A DNA stretch of 60,090 nt, taken from assembly GCA_964351495.1 (NCBI GenBank), contig CAYGOC010000013.1:1-60090 (forward strand). The letters run 5' to 3'. The first letter of the stretch is position 1. Each line of letters opens with the position of its first letter. The notes under the pieces are model-generated. The model made no database searches. It was not told the origin of the DNA and saw nothing but the letters and a program-made list of their open reading frames with translations. The stretch is from CAYGOC01 sp964351495 (GTDB taxonomy: Bacteria > Chlamydiota > Chlamydiia > Chlamydiales > SM23-39). Positions 18,633 through 26,119 of this stretch are shown in pieces. The translations under genes and the position numbers were made by a program.

Positions 18633-19193
18633 TTAGTTCAAAATAAACCGACAGACTCTGTTTACTATGTGTAGAGTTGGGCGATCGAATACCGTTTTAA
18701 AGAAGACTAATAACTCTGTTTTAGTAGGTTTTGTGTTCTTTTTTGCCTTTCCTAGTAGTTTTTGACAGAGGTAGGTAGAACCCAAATAAACGGAGTAGAG
18801 AATAGAAGGAAGGCCTAATAACGTACCGGCAATGCTAACTACATGTTTGGGATGCAGGGGGTTTTTTTGAAAAGTGGTATTCGGGCCAAAGGCCCTTTCC
18901 AGCTGTATATTAGAGAAAAAACGCTTGGTAACAGCAGAAAAAATAACAAGAGAGGGATAAGAACTTAAATAGCTTAAAAGTATAGATACTTTCGCAAGGA
19001 TAATCACGATTTTATGAGCGGTTTTTTCCCAAGTTCCCTGGTCTAGAGTTTCTATAGGATTTTCTTTAGAGCAGAAAAAAACATCTACTATTCCAATAGC
19101 AAAATTAGCAGAGCCAAAAAGCTTTTTCATTCTTTCTTTTACTACAGGTGTGTTGAAAAAGGAGACGACTTGAAGGGCTTTCGAAGGGCCCAT
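18633..19193 (-). CDS. Hydrophobic lineage-specific protein
   Basis: A start at 19193 is chosen because GGAGG sits five bases before that ATG. The upstream in-frame ATG at 19274 lacks such a site. The product is 186 residues with three hydrophobic stretches (about 70-90, 120-140 and 145-160) and a basic C terminus. I do not recognise the family. Similar small membrane proteins of unknown function are common in chlamydiae, where some insert into the inclusion membrane. No such bilobed pair of long helices is certain here, so I make no functional claim. Confidence 0.6.
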   Translation of the reverse strand: MGPSKALQVVSFFNTPVVKERMKKLFGSANFAIGIVDVFFCSKENPIETLDQGTWEKTAHKIVIILAKVSILLSYLSSYPSLVIFSAVTKRFFSNIQLERAFGPNTTFQKNPLHPKHVVSIAGTLLGLPSILYSVYLGSTYLCQKLLGKAKKNTKPTKTELLVFFKTVFDRPTLHIVNRVCRFILN

Positions 19194-19301
19194 ATATACC
19201 TCCAAAAATTTTAATGGGGGAGTTTTTACGGTTTTTCTATTTAAAACAAGGGGTTTTTTAGTGCTGTAAAACAAACCCTTTTTTCCATAGAATTGCTTTC
19301 T

Positions 19302-20225
19302 ATGTATTCTATAGAAGTAAAAAACTTAAGTAAGACCTATAAAAAGAAGTCAGAAGAGGTAAGAGCAGTAGATCAGATCTCCTTTTCCTTAAAAAAGGGA
19401 GAGATTTTAGGGTTTTTAGGCCCCAATGGATCGGGTAAGACAACCACAATTCAGATGCTTTTGGGGATTTTAACTCCTTCTAATGGGGAGATTTTCTACT
19501 TTTCTAAAGACTTTAAAAAAAATCGCTCTGAAATCTTAAACTCCGTAGCCTTTGCGAGTACCTATACGAGCCTTCCCTATATATTAACTGTAGAAGAAAA
19601 CCTAAAGGTGTACGCCCGTCTTTATGGAGTAAAAAACGTATTTGCGGTTTGCGATCCTCTTTTAGAGCGGTTTGAGATTTTGGATAAGAAAAAACAACCT
19701 GTCTCTTCTCTTTCCGCAGGTCAGGTTACTAGGTTAATGTTAGTAAAGGCTTTTAGCACAAACCCCAAGGTAGTTTTACTTGATGAGCCAACCGCTTCTT
19801 TAGATCCAGATGTGGCTTCTGATGTTTGTCAGTTTTTAATGGAGCAAAGAGAAAGGCATGGGGTTTCTCTTTTGTTTACCTCTCATAAAATGGATGAGGT
19901 GTCTCAGATTTGTGATAGGGTTATCTTTTTGCGAAAGGGAAAAATTATTGATAACGACTTACCAAAAAATTTAGCCCAAAAGGTCTCTTTATATCGCCTT
20001 CGCCTTGTGATAGTAGATAACATGGATAAAGCCGTAAAACTGGCCCAAAACAGTAAGATAGCCTGCTTAGTAGAGAACCGCACCTTAGAGCTTTCCTTAA
20101 AAGAAGAGGAGATTCCTATTTTTTTAAAAAAGCTAGTGCAAGAGGATATCGCATATGCCAGTATTAGTATTAAAGAGCCTTCCTTAGAAGATTATTTTCG
20201 TCAGGCAGCTAAAAATAGAGAGTAA
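19302..20225 (+). CDS. ABC transporter ATP-binding protein
   Basis: A 307-residue ATPase when read from the ATG at 19302 (a TTG at 19293 is also open). Walker A is GPNGSGKTT. The Q-loop lies near FASTYTSLPY. The signature is SSLSAGQ and Walker B is VVLLDEPTASLDP, followed by the switch histidine in FTSHKMDEV. The C-terminal 80 residues form the extra domain typical of drug- and polysaccharide-export ATPases (DrrA/NatA type). The permease gene starts 5 bp downstream, so the two form a complete two-gene ABC-2 exporter. The substrate is unknown. Confidence 0.92.
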   Translation: MYSIEVKNLSKTYKKKSEEVRAVDQISFSLKKGEILGFLGPNGSGKTTTIQMLLGILTPSNGEIFYFSKDFKKNRSEILNSVAFASTYTSLPYILTVEENLKVYARLYGVKNVFAVCDPLLERFEILDKKKQPVSSLSAGQVTRLMLVKAFSTNPKVVLLDEPTASLDPDVASDVCQFLMEQRERHGVSLLFTSHKMDEVSQICDRVIFLRKGKIIDNDLPKNLAQKVSLYRLRLVIVDNMDKAVKLAQNSKIACLVENRTLELSLKEEEIPIFLKKLVQEDIAYASISIKEPSLEDYFRQAAKNRE

Positions 20226-20230
20226 TATTT

Positions 20231-21013
20231 ATGAGTATGCAAAGAATATGGGGCGTTTTTTTTCGCTACTTTTATGTTTTAAAAAAAGGGCCCCATCAGT
20301 TAGCAGACCTGTTCTACTGGCCTTTTGTAGATATCCTTCTGTGGGGGCTTACCTCTTTTTGGATTCAGTCTCAAAATACGGAAAATAACTTACCTTTAAT
20401 TCTTCTAACAGGACTTGTTTTTTGGCAAATTTCTAGAAGGGGAACTATAGATATTGCTTTTAGCCTTTTACAAGAGTTTTGGCATAGAAATTTGGTGAAT
20501 TTATTTTCGACCCCTTTAAAGATTATAGAGTGGATTAGTGGAGTATTGATTCTTTCTTTTTTTAAGCTGCTGATTACAGTCTTATTTGGAGTCTTGTCTG
20601 TCTATCTTCTCTACTCCCTTCATATTTTTAACATAGGTTGGGTGTTTCTTCCTTTTATGGTTTCTCTTGTCTTATTTGGGTGGACTTTAAGTTTTATTTC
20701 TAGCTCTCTTATAATCCGTTGGGGGCATAAAGTGGAGATGGTTTGTTGGATGATAGGGTTTTTATTTGCCCCTTTTAGTGCGGTATTTTATCCCGTAAGT
20801 GCTTTGCCTTTTTGGGCGCAAAAAATTGCCTGGTCTTTGCCTTCTACCTATATTTTTGAGGGGATGCGGGCTATTTTGTTTACCAAGACCTTTCCTGCTT
20901 TCTATTTTTGGGTTAGTTTAGCTTTGAACCTAATCTACTTAAGTCTTTCTATTGTTCTTTTTTATATAAGCTTTGCAGCTAGCAGAAGAAAAGGGCTTGC
21001 TAGATTAGAGTAG
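20231..21013 (+). CDS. ABC-2 type transporter permease
   Basis: A 260-residue protein with six hydrophobic segments and the ABC-2 permease pattern, including the loop LPFWAQKIAWSLPSTYIFEGMR, which is the conserved ABC-2 signature region before the last helix. It partners the ATPase encoded 5 bp upstream. Known relatives export drugs, lipids or polysaccharides. Its end overlaps the convergent HIT gene by 9 bp. Confidence 0.88.
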   Translation: MSMQRIWGVFFRYFYVLKKGPHQLADLFYWPFVDILLWGLTSFWIQSQNTENNLPLILLTGLVFWQISRRGTIDIAFSLLQEFWHRNLVNLFSTPLKIIEWISGVLILSFFKLLITVLFGVLSVYLLYSLHIFNIGWVFLPFMVSLVLFGWTLSFISSSLIIRWGHKVEMVCWMIGFLFAPFSAVFYPVSALPFWAQKIAWSLPSTYIFEGMRAILFTKTFPAFYFWVSLALNLIYLSLSIVLFYISFAASRRKGLARLE

Positions 21014-21529
21014 GTTTTGGATAGCTTCCTCCATCTTTGCTGAGGTCTTACTCATTTGTTCTTGGGAGAGAGGGGGTTTTACAAAAGCTACCAACATCTG
21101 TAAAGCAAACTTTATAGAAGAGCTGTCGTTGGGGCATCTTCCAATAACATGAAAGTGTACATGGGGTACGCTCTGTCCTACTTCCTTGCCATTTTTTTGA
21201 TGAACCAGATAAGAAGTAGTATGAAATACTTTTTTAGAGGCTAGATGTACTTTTTGAATCACCTCATGTATTTTCAAAATCTCTTTTGGCTTAAGCTCTT
21301 CTAATCTCTCCACATGTCTTTTAGGAATGACCAAGAAATGGCTAGGGACAATGGGTTTATAAGAGCAAAGGGCAACTGTAGATTCATCTTCATAAAACTT
21401 TTGTTTTTGTAATATTATTGGATCACAAAAAGGACAAGGCTCTTCAAAGAAATTCTTAGAGGAAGAAGAGAAGAAAAGGGAACCTAAAATCAAAATAGCT
21501 AATGCACAAAAGAGTAATTTTTTGCCCAC
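21005..21529 (-). CDS. Membrane-anchored HIT family hydrolase
   Basis: The frame is open up to an ATG at 21622, but AAGGAA lies just before a GTG at 21529, and this start gives a neat N terminus: VGKKLLFCALAILILGSLFF, a single membrane anchor or uncleaved signal. The HIT domain follows (about residues 35-150). It has a CPFCDP zinc-type pair, the HFLVIPKRHVERLEEL strand and the catalytic histidine triad VPHVHFHVIG. Family members hydrolyse nucleotide-alpha-phosphate bonds. A membrane anchor that would place the enzyme outside the cytoplasm is unusual for this family. Confidence 0.82.
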   Translation of the reverse strand: MGKKLLFCALAILILGSLFFSSSSKNFFEEPCPFCDPIILQKQKFYEDESTVALCSYKPIVPSHFLVIPKRHVERLEELKPKEILKIHEVIQKVHLASKKVFHTTSYLVHQKNGKEVGQSVPHVHFHVIGRCPNDSSSIKFALQMLVAFVKPPLSQEQMSKTSAKMEEAIQNLL

Positions 21530-21694
21530 TTTAAAGTTCCTTGAGTAACTTACCCTCAAAATAGGATAAGCAAAGAGCCTTCTGCTGTAAAGATCTTTAA
21601 AGAAGCTATAATCGCATCTCAAAACAGGTTTGTTGTCGTTTCTTTTTTTTGTTTTTGCTAACCTCTGGACCTTATTTTTAAGGAAAAGGAGAAG

Positions 21695-22522
21695 ATGCTT
21701 ATGGCAAGTCCTACAAACTCTGTAGATTTTCGTATTGGTGTAGCTGGTGGATCGGCATTAGATACCTCCAATCCAGAAAAAAATCGAAACTTAAGAGAGC
21801 AGCTTCGTAAAACTATTCAAGATTTGCAACAGATGCAGGAGGCTCTAGAAGCTTTGGAGCTGCACCTTACTTTGGATAATCCTGACATAGAACAAACAGA
21901 GCAACAAATAGAGGCTGCACGTAAGGCAAAAGCTTTTGCTTTTGATATGTTTTTAAAAGGATCTGAAAGAAGAGAAAGGGGAGAAAGTGAAAGAAGTAAT
22001 TCAGCATCGAGTCCCTGTTTTGCTTCATTAAAAGGGTATAGCTTGCCTTCTTATGAAGAGATTAAAAGACGGATGCAGCCAAGCTTTAGTGAAGAAAAAG
22101 AGTTAGAAATAGAAGAAGTAAACTTTTCTAAAATTATGAGAGAGCTTAGTAAAAAAGTTCCTAATATGGAGCTTGTAAACGGGCTTGTTATGTCTAAGAA
22201 TTTTAACCAGCAACAATACATTCAGATGGTGCAAAAATATCCGCTTGTAATTCAATCCCTTCCCCCGGGCTGTAAGGATGATATTGATATCATAGCTTAT
22301 GCTATGTACCTCGAAGACGAAAGAATTAAAAGTCTTAACGGAGGGCAAGAGAGTGTGTATTTACAAAATAATGTAGCCTCAATCTTTCAATATGCTAATA
22401 GCAAGTATTTAGAAGAACCTGGAGTGGTAGCCCAATTTTATAAAACTTTTGGGGATTCTGTACTTAAGTTTGTCCCTAAGAGTACTTTTGTAAAAGTCAT
22501 GGATTCTTTGAAAAAAGTTTGA
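21695..22522 (+). CDS. Lineage-specific soluble protein, helical
   Basis: A 275-residue protein not recognised. Residues about 30-80 are predicted coiled coil (QLRKTIQDLQQMQEALEALE). A polar Ser/Arg/Glu-rich linker (about 90-110) is followed by a helical C-terminal domain. No signal peptide, no membrane helix and no catalytic motif. The start is supported by AAGGAAAAGGAG a few bases upstream. A second ATG lies two codons in. It stands on its own between the divergent HIT gene and the methyltransferase gene. Confidence 0.7.
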   Translation: MLMASPTNSVDFRIGVAGGSALDTSNPEKNRNLREQLRKTIQDLQQMQEALEALELHLTLDNPDIEQTEQQIEAARKAKAFAFDMFLKGSERRERGESERSNSASSPCFASLKGYSLPSYEEIKRRMQPSFSEEKELEIEEVNFSKIMRELSKKVPNMELVNGLVMSKNFNQQQYIQMVQKYPLVIQSLPPGCKDDIDIIAYAMYLEDERIKSLNGGQESVYLQNNVASIFQYANSKYLEEPGVVAQFYKTFGDSVLKFVPKSTFVKVMDSLKKV

Positions 22523-22560
22523 TAGCCTAGTTCCTGTTTTCTACCTGAAGGAGATAAAGC

Positions 22561-23421
22561 GTGAAGAAAGGAGTTCTTTTTTTTCTTTTTTTATTAGCGC
22601 AAGGGTTTTGTGCAGATACTTCTTATTGGGAAGAAGATATGCCTGTTCAGTACGTTCATAACTCTGAATTGCAAAGAAGGTGGGCTTGGTCTTTTTTGGC
22701 TCCTCATTTAAAAGAAATCCCCTCAGATGCAATTGTGTTAGACATTGGATGTGGTGACGGTAAAATTACGGCGGATATAGCTCAGTTTGTTCCTGAAGGA
22801 AAAGTGGTAGGTATAGATATTTCTGACTCGATGCTTACTTGGGCAAAAAGGCAGTATCATGTAGCAGAATACCCAAACCTATCTTTTCAAAAAGGGGGCT
22901 TTCTAGAACTGGAAAACTCTTCCTTCTTTGACTGGGTAGTCTCTTTTTGCGCTCTTCAGCACTGTTCAGATAAGAAAAAAGCACTATCAAATATAGCAAA
23001 AGTATTAAGTCCAAAAGGAAGGCTGTTAATCTTGGTTCCCACTGTGCAGGAAAATATCGCTTGGAATCAAGCTCGTCAGATAGTTCAAACAAAAGAAAAA
23101 TGGGCTCCTTACTGGAAGGGATTTTCTTCTAGGAAGTTTTTCTCCTGTGATTATTATAAAAAACTATTAGAAGAGACAGGGTTTCGTGTTGTTAAGATAG
23201 AGACAAAAAAGACCATGGATCCTTTTATAAGTAAGCAAGAAGTAGTAGAGTGGCTTGTAGGAACATTTCCTCCTGTAGTTCCTAAAAGGGAGCTTCATAA
23301 CTTTTATAGTGAGTGGATAGAGGAGTACATTCGGTTAGATCCGGGCGCTCTTTCTGAAGAGGGTGCCATTTATGCTAAACTTGGGTTTATGGGTATAGAG
23401 GCTGTTATAGACTCTTTCTAG
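22561..23421 (+). CDS. Class I SAM-dependent methyltransferase with an N-terminal signal peptide
   Basis: A 286-residue protein starting at GTG 22561, with GAAGGAG upstream. Residues 1-18 are a textbook signal peptide (MKKGVLFFLFLLAQGFC, then ADT). The methyltransferase fold follows. Motif I is VLDIGCGDGKI (about 60-70). The acidic residue of motif II is in VVGIDISDSM (about 82-91). Motif IV is WVVSFCALQH, and LSPKGRLLILVP marks strand 5. It should bind S-adenosylmethionine, yet the signal suggests export from the cytoplasm, where SAM is made. Either it acts in a host compartment with host SAM or the hydrophobic segment is only an anchor. The target is unknown. Confidence 0.83.
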   Translation: MKKGVLFFLFLLAQGFCADTSYWEEDMPVQYVHNSELQRRWAWSFLAPHLKEIPSDAIVLDIGCGDGKITADIAQFVPEGKVVGIDISDSMLTWAKRQYHVAEYPNLSFQKGGFLELENSSFFDWVVSFCALQHCSDKKKALSNIAKVLSPKGRLLILVPTVQENIAWNQARQIVQTKEKWAPYWKGFSSRKFFSCDYYKKLLEETGFRVVKIETKKTMDPFISKQEVVEWLVGTFPPVVPKRELHNFYSEWIEEYIRLDPGALSEEGAIYAKLGFMGIEAVIDSF

Positions 23422-23452
23422 CTTGTAAAAGTTTCAAAAGAATTTTTCTTAT

Positions 23453-23929
23453 TCAGATGTTTTGTACTTTCCCTTGGCAGAAGCGCGCATATTTTTGCAG
23501 GGCCTCTTTTGATCCGGCCATTAAAGGAAGCGTTTCTAAATCTTTTTTAGAGGCCCACGTATAGGTAAGATGCTCCTCAGATAAAATAACCTCAGGCTTA
23601 GAAACTAAAGATACTCTAAAAAGATGGAAAATGTAGCTGGAAGAGGGTCTTTCTACATAGAGAGCTCCCATATTCTCAAGAGCAGATAGGGGGACCTCAA
23701 TTTTTGTCTCTTCAAAGAGTTCCCTTTTAGCGGCCTCTATAGGGGTCTCGTCTTTTTCTAGTTTACCTCCTGGGACTCCCCAGATAAGGGATTCTGATTT
23801 TATAGGAGAATATTGCAGCAGAAGTAAGAGCCCTTCTCTCTCAATATAGCAGCCGGTTGCTTCAAAGATAGCTGTAAACTCTTTTGGTTTGAACTCTGTA
23901 ATTCTTGGGATCTTTTTTTTATTGTTCAT
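23453..23929 (-). CDS. Nudix hydrolase
   Basis: A 158-residue Nudix protein. The Nudix box runs from GGKLEKDETPIEAAK through RELFEETK, keeping the Gx5Ex7REUXEE pattern that binds the divalent metal. The region before it (ESLIWGVPGGK) is typical of MutT/ADP-sugar type members. Family role: hydrolysis of nucleoside diphosphates linked to another moiety (damaged nucleotides, sugar nucleotides, dinucleotide polyphosphates). The exact substrate cannot be assigned. Confidence 0.9.
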   Translation of the reverse strand: MNNKKKIPRITEFKPKEFTAIFEATGCYIEREGLLLLLQYSPIKSESLIWGVPGGKLEKDETPIEAAKRELFEETKIEVPLSALENMGALYVERPSSSYIFHLFRVSLVSKPEVILSEEHLTYTWASKKDLETLPLMAGSKEALQKYARFCQGKVQNI

Positions 23930-24100
23930 ATAGAAGTTGTTTGTCTCAGAACTCTATCAGTCCTTCTTTGAAAAGCTACAGCATGAATAGCTAAGTCTGT
24001 TGACATGAATTTCTCATATACGTGGATAAGAAGGAGCATTTTCATAGAAAATGCGGATTTATAGCAATGCTTTTGATTTTTTCTTATAGGAGTGTAAAAC

Positions 24101-25108
24101 TTACTCTTCATGCATTTCGTAGAACGTTTTTTTCTGTAAATCCAACTCAATATCAAGAGAGCGTCGCTTTTCTTTAATAACGGTGAGCACAGGCTCAAGG
24201 GGCTCATTAAGTGTGCTAAGAAAAGAATTAGGTAAGAATTCTGAAGGTAAAGTTATAGAAGTATTTTCGGAAAAGGGGACTTCTTCAATGAGTAAGCTGG
24301 TATCCTCTTCGTTCAAAGCTGCTTGTAAGTAGGGGAATCTTTCCAGAGTATAAGGAGGGGTTTTATGATTTATGCGATATTGTACCCAATCTTCAAAAGA
24401 GGAATTTGGGACAGATTTGGTAAAAAGATCTTGGCAAAGATTCGCCAAGGTAGAGCACATGTCTGTAGAGTATGTACAGTAGTGCACGTATTTACAGGAT
24501 CGGTTCATGAGTGCAAAAAAGCTTTCTGATTTACGAAGAAATAAAAGAACACATGTTTGTAGATTCTGAGTTAACAGAGCTATTCTATCTTCTATTTCAG
24601 AAATCGCTTCATCTACTTGTTTTAGGTCCTTTAGAATAGAAGTTAAAGAGGAGTAGATGTGTGCGTAGTTTTCAGGGAGAGCACATAGCTGAAGATTTTC
24701 TTCTGAAGTGAAATGAGGGACGCTTCTAAACCTATTTTTGAAGCCGTTTGTGTTGTGGTACGTGGTCCATGTTTGAGAGGATAGGTCTTCTAAGCTGCAG
24801 TTCCGTTTTTTTGGGTTAAGGATCTTTAGCAAATCCTGGCATAGGGGAAGATTTTCTTTTACTAAGTTGGAAACTTTCTGTACGGAGGGGTTTTCTTCTT
24901 GGGGAATGGGAATATAACCACTTCTAGGACAGCTAAAGATCCTTGGGCATCCATAAGAATGGGGGGTAGCTTTTTCTAGAATAGAGTAGAGATTAGATAT
25001 AGCTTGAGTAGCTGCAGTAACTTTTTCTGAAGTGCTTGTAACTTTTTGGGCAATTAAACTCCAAACTTCTTGTGGAAAAGCCTCTATTTGTAGGCCTGCC
25101 GATGACAT
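24101..25108 (-). CDS. Lineage-specific protein, weak F-box-like N terminus
   Basis: A 335-residue protein without a signal peptide or membrane segment. Residues about 8-40 (AFPQEVWSLIAQKV and the following helix) resemble the first half of an F-box, the short motif that recruits eukaryotic SCF ubiquitin ligases and is known in amoeba-associated chlamydiae. The similarity is short and could be chance. The remainder is helical and Cys/Ser-rich, and no repeats are evident. No regulatory site stands out except an AT-rich 150-bp region upstream. Confidence 0.68.
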   Translation of the reverse strand: MSSAGLQIEAFPQEVWSLIAQKVTSTSEKVTAATQAISNLYSILEKATPHSYGCPRIFSCPRSGYIPIPQEENPSVQKVSNLVKENLPLCQDLLKILNPKKRNCSLEDLSSQTWTTYHNTNGFKNRFRSVPHFTSEENLQLCALPENYAHIYSSLTSILKDLKQVDEAISEIEDRIALLTQNLQTCVLLFLRKSESFFALMNRSCKYVHYCTYSTDMCSTLANLCQDLFTKSVPNSSFEDWVQYRINHKTPPYTLERFPYLQAALNEEDTSLLIEEVPFSENTSITLPSEFLPNSFLSTLNEPLEPVLTVIKEKRRSLDIELDLQKKTFYEMHEE

Positions 25109-25297
25109 AAAACCTCTTTTTTTTTAAAAAAATAGATTCGGAGGTTCGCATAAATAGGAATTTTATAAAACAAAATTTTTTATTTATATAAAAAACGGGT
25201 TATTTTTATATAAAATTATTTTTAATATTGTTAATTTAACATTTTTTTTATTAAAATATCATTGTTTTTTTATTTATCAAATTGTGGATTGGATATT

Positions 25298-25885
25298 ATG
25301 AATATAATAAAAAATTATTCAGATTTAGCGACAAATGTTCTTTGGGGCTGTGAAAATTATGGGAGTAAATACACCCCAATTCTGTATGCAGCTACCTCCT
25401 TAGTAGGGATTGCTTTAGAAGAAAATACAAAACACCCTATTTTAAAGAGTATATCTAAAATTATGCAAACTACTACTTTTGCTATGTTGAACGTAGCATT
25501 TGCTTCTGCTGTATTTAATTCAGGTTTGGTTTCGGGTGCTTCTTTAGCGATTCCCTTTATGATTCCTTTATTTATGAATACGGTTATCAACAAAACGAAA
25601 AAGGGTTTGGAGCAAATAAAAGAAACCGGTAATCAGAAAACAAATAAAAAGAGAACTGTAGCAAGACTGAAGAGAACTGTAGCAAGACTGCAGAGAACTG
25701 TAGCAAGACTGGAGAGATTTAAATCGGGATATTCGACGGCTTTAAAGGTAGTAAACCTAAGCATTTCTGCTTTTGCTATTTACCCTGCTTTAGTTTATGG
25801 GGCAACTGTTTCTCCTTTGGGTCTCGCTGCTTATGGAGTTAATTTAGTTGTAAATGCCGCAGTTCTGTGGAAGCGGTTTGCTTAA
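25298..25885 (+). CDS. Hydrophobic protein with an in-frame heptad tandem repeat
   Basis: The ATG at 25298 is favoured over the one at 25262 because it starts the amphipathic segment without the odd Tyr/Phe leader. The product is 195 residues. It has two hydrophobic regions (about 65-100 and 150-190) separated by a basic central segment in which the heptad RTVARLK/Q/E is repeated three times (encoded by 25649-25711). The arrangement of paired hydrophobic hairpins around a charged coil resembles membrane or inclusion-membrane proteins of chlamydiae, though this is only architecture. No family recognised. Confidence 0.65.
   Translation: MNIIKNYSDLATNVLWGCENYGSKYTPILYAATSLVGIALEENTKHPILKSISKIMQTTTFAMLNVAFASAVFNSGLVSGASLAIPFMIPLFMNTVINKTKKGLEQIKETGNQKTNKKRTVARLKRTVARLQRTVARLERFKSGYSTALKVVNLSISAFAIYPALVYGATVSPLGLAAYGVNLVVNAAVLWKRFA
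25649..25711 (+). repeat. Three tandem copies of a 21-bp unit
   Basis: The unit AAGAGAACTGTAGCAAGACT(G) occurs at 25649-25669, 25670-25690 and 25691-25711. The copies differ only in the first base of the third, and a partial fourth (GAGAG) follows. It adds seven residues per unit in frame, so copy number can change without breaking the gene. Confidence 0.95.
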
Positions 25886-26119
25886 ACTTTAGGCTGTCAA
25901 GTTAGCTTGAAATCGGGATAGATTGTATTAGGGAACCCAATGCTTTTAAAAAACCTCTTCATCTAAAGAAAACCACTAGTGCTTTGAATTACCACGGCTT
26001 CTTTTTTCTATCTCTTCTTTGCTCTAACATCAAATTAGAGCATCGATACAAGAAGTTCGGTAGTTTCTAGCCCTGATAAGAGCCGGCTACATATTCTTGT
26101 AAAACACAGCTAAAAAGAT

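Noticed and set aside
23926..24207. 93-codon minus ORF between the Nudix gene and the 335-residue gene
   Set aside because: Most of it lies in another frame of the larger gene at 24101-25108, there is no RBS, and the composition is not protein-like.
25649..25711. Tandem 21-bp units as a CRISPR array
   Set aside because: The units abut with no spacers and lie in frame within a gene. No CRISPR repeats or cas genes were seen anywhere in the window.
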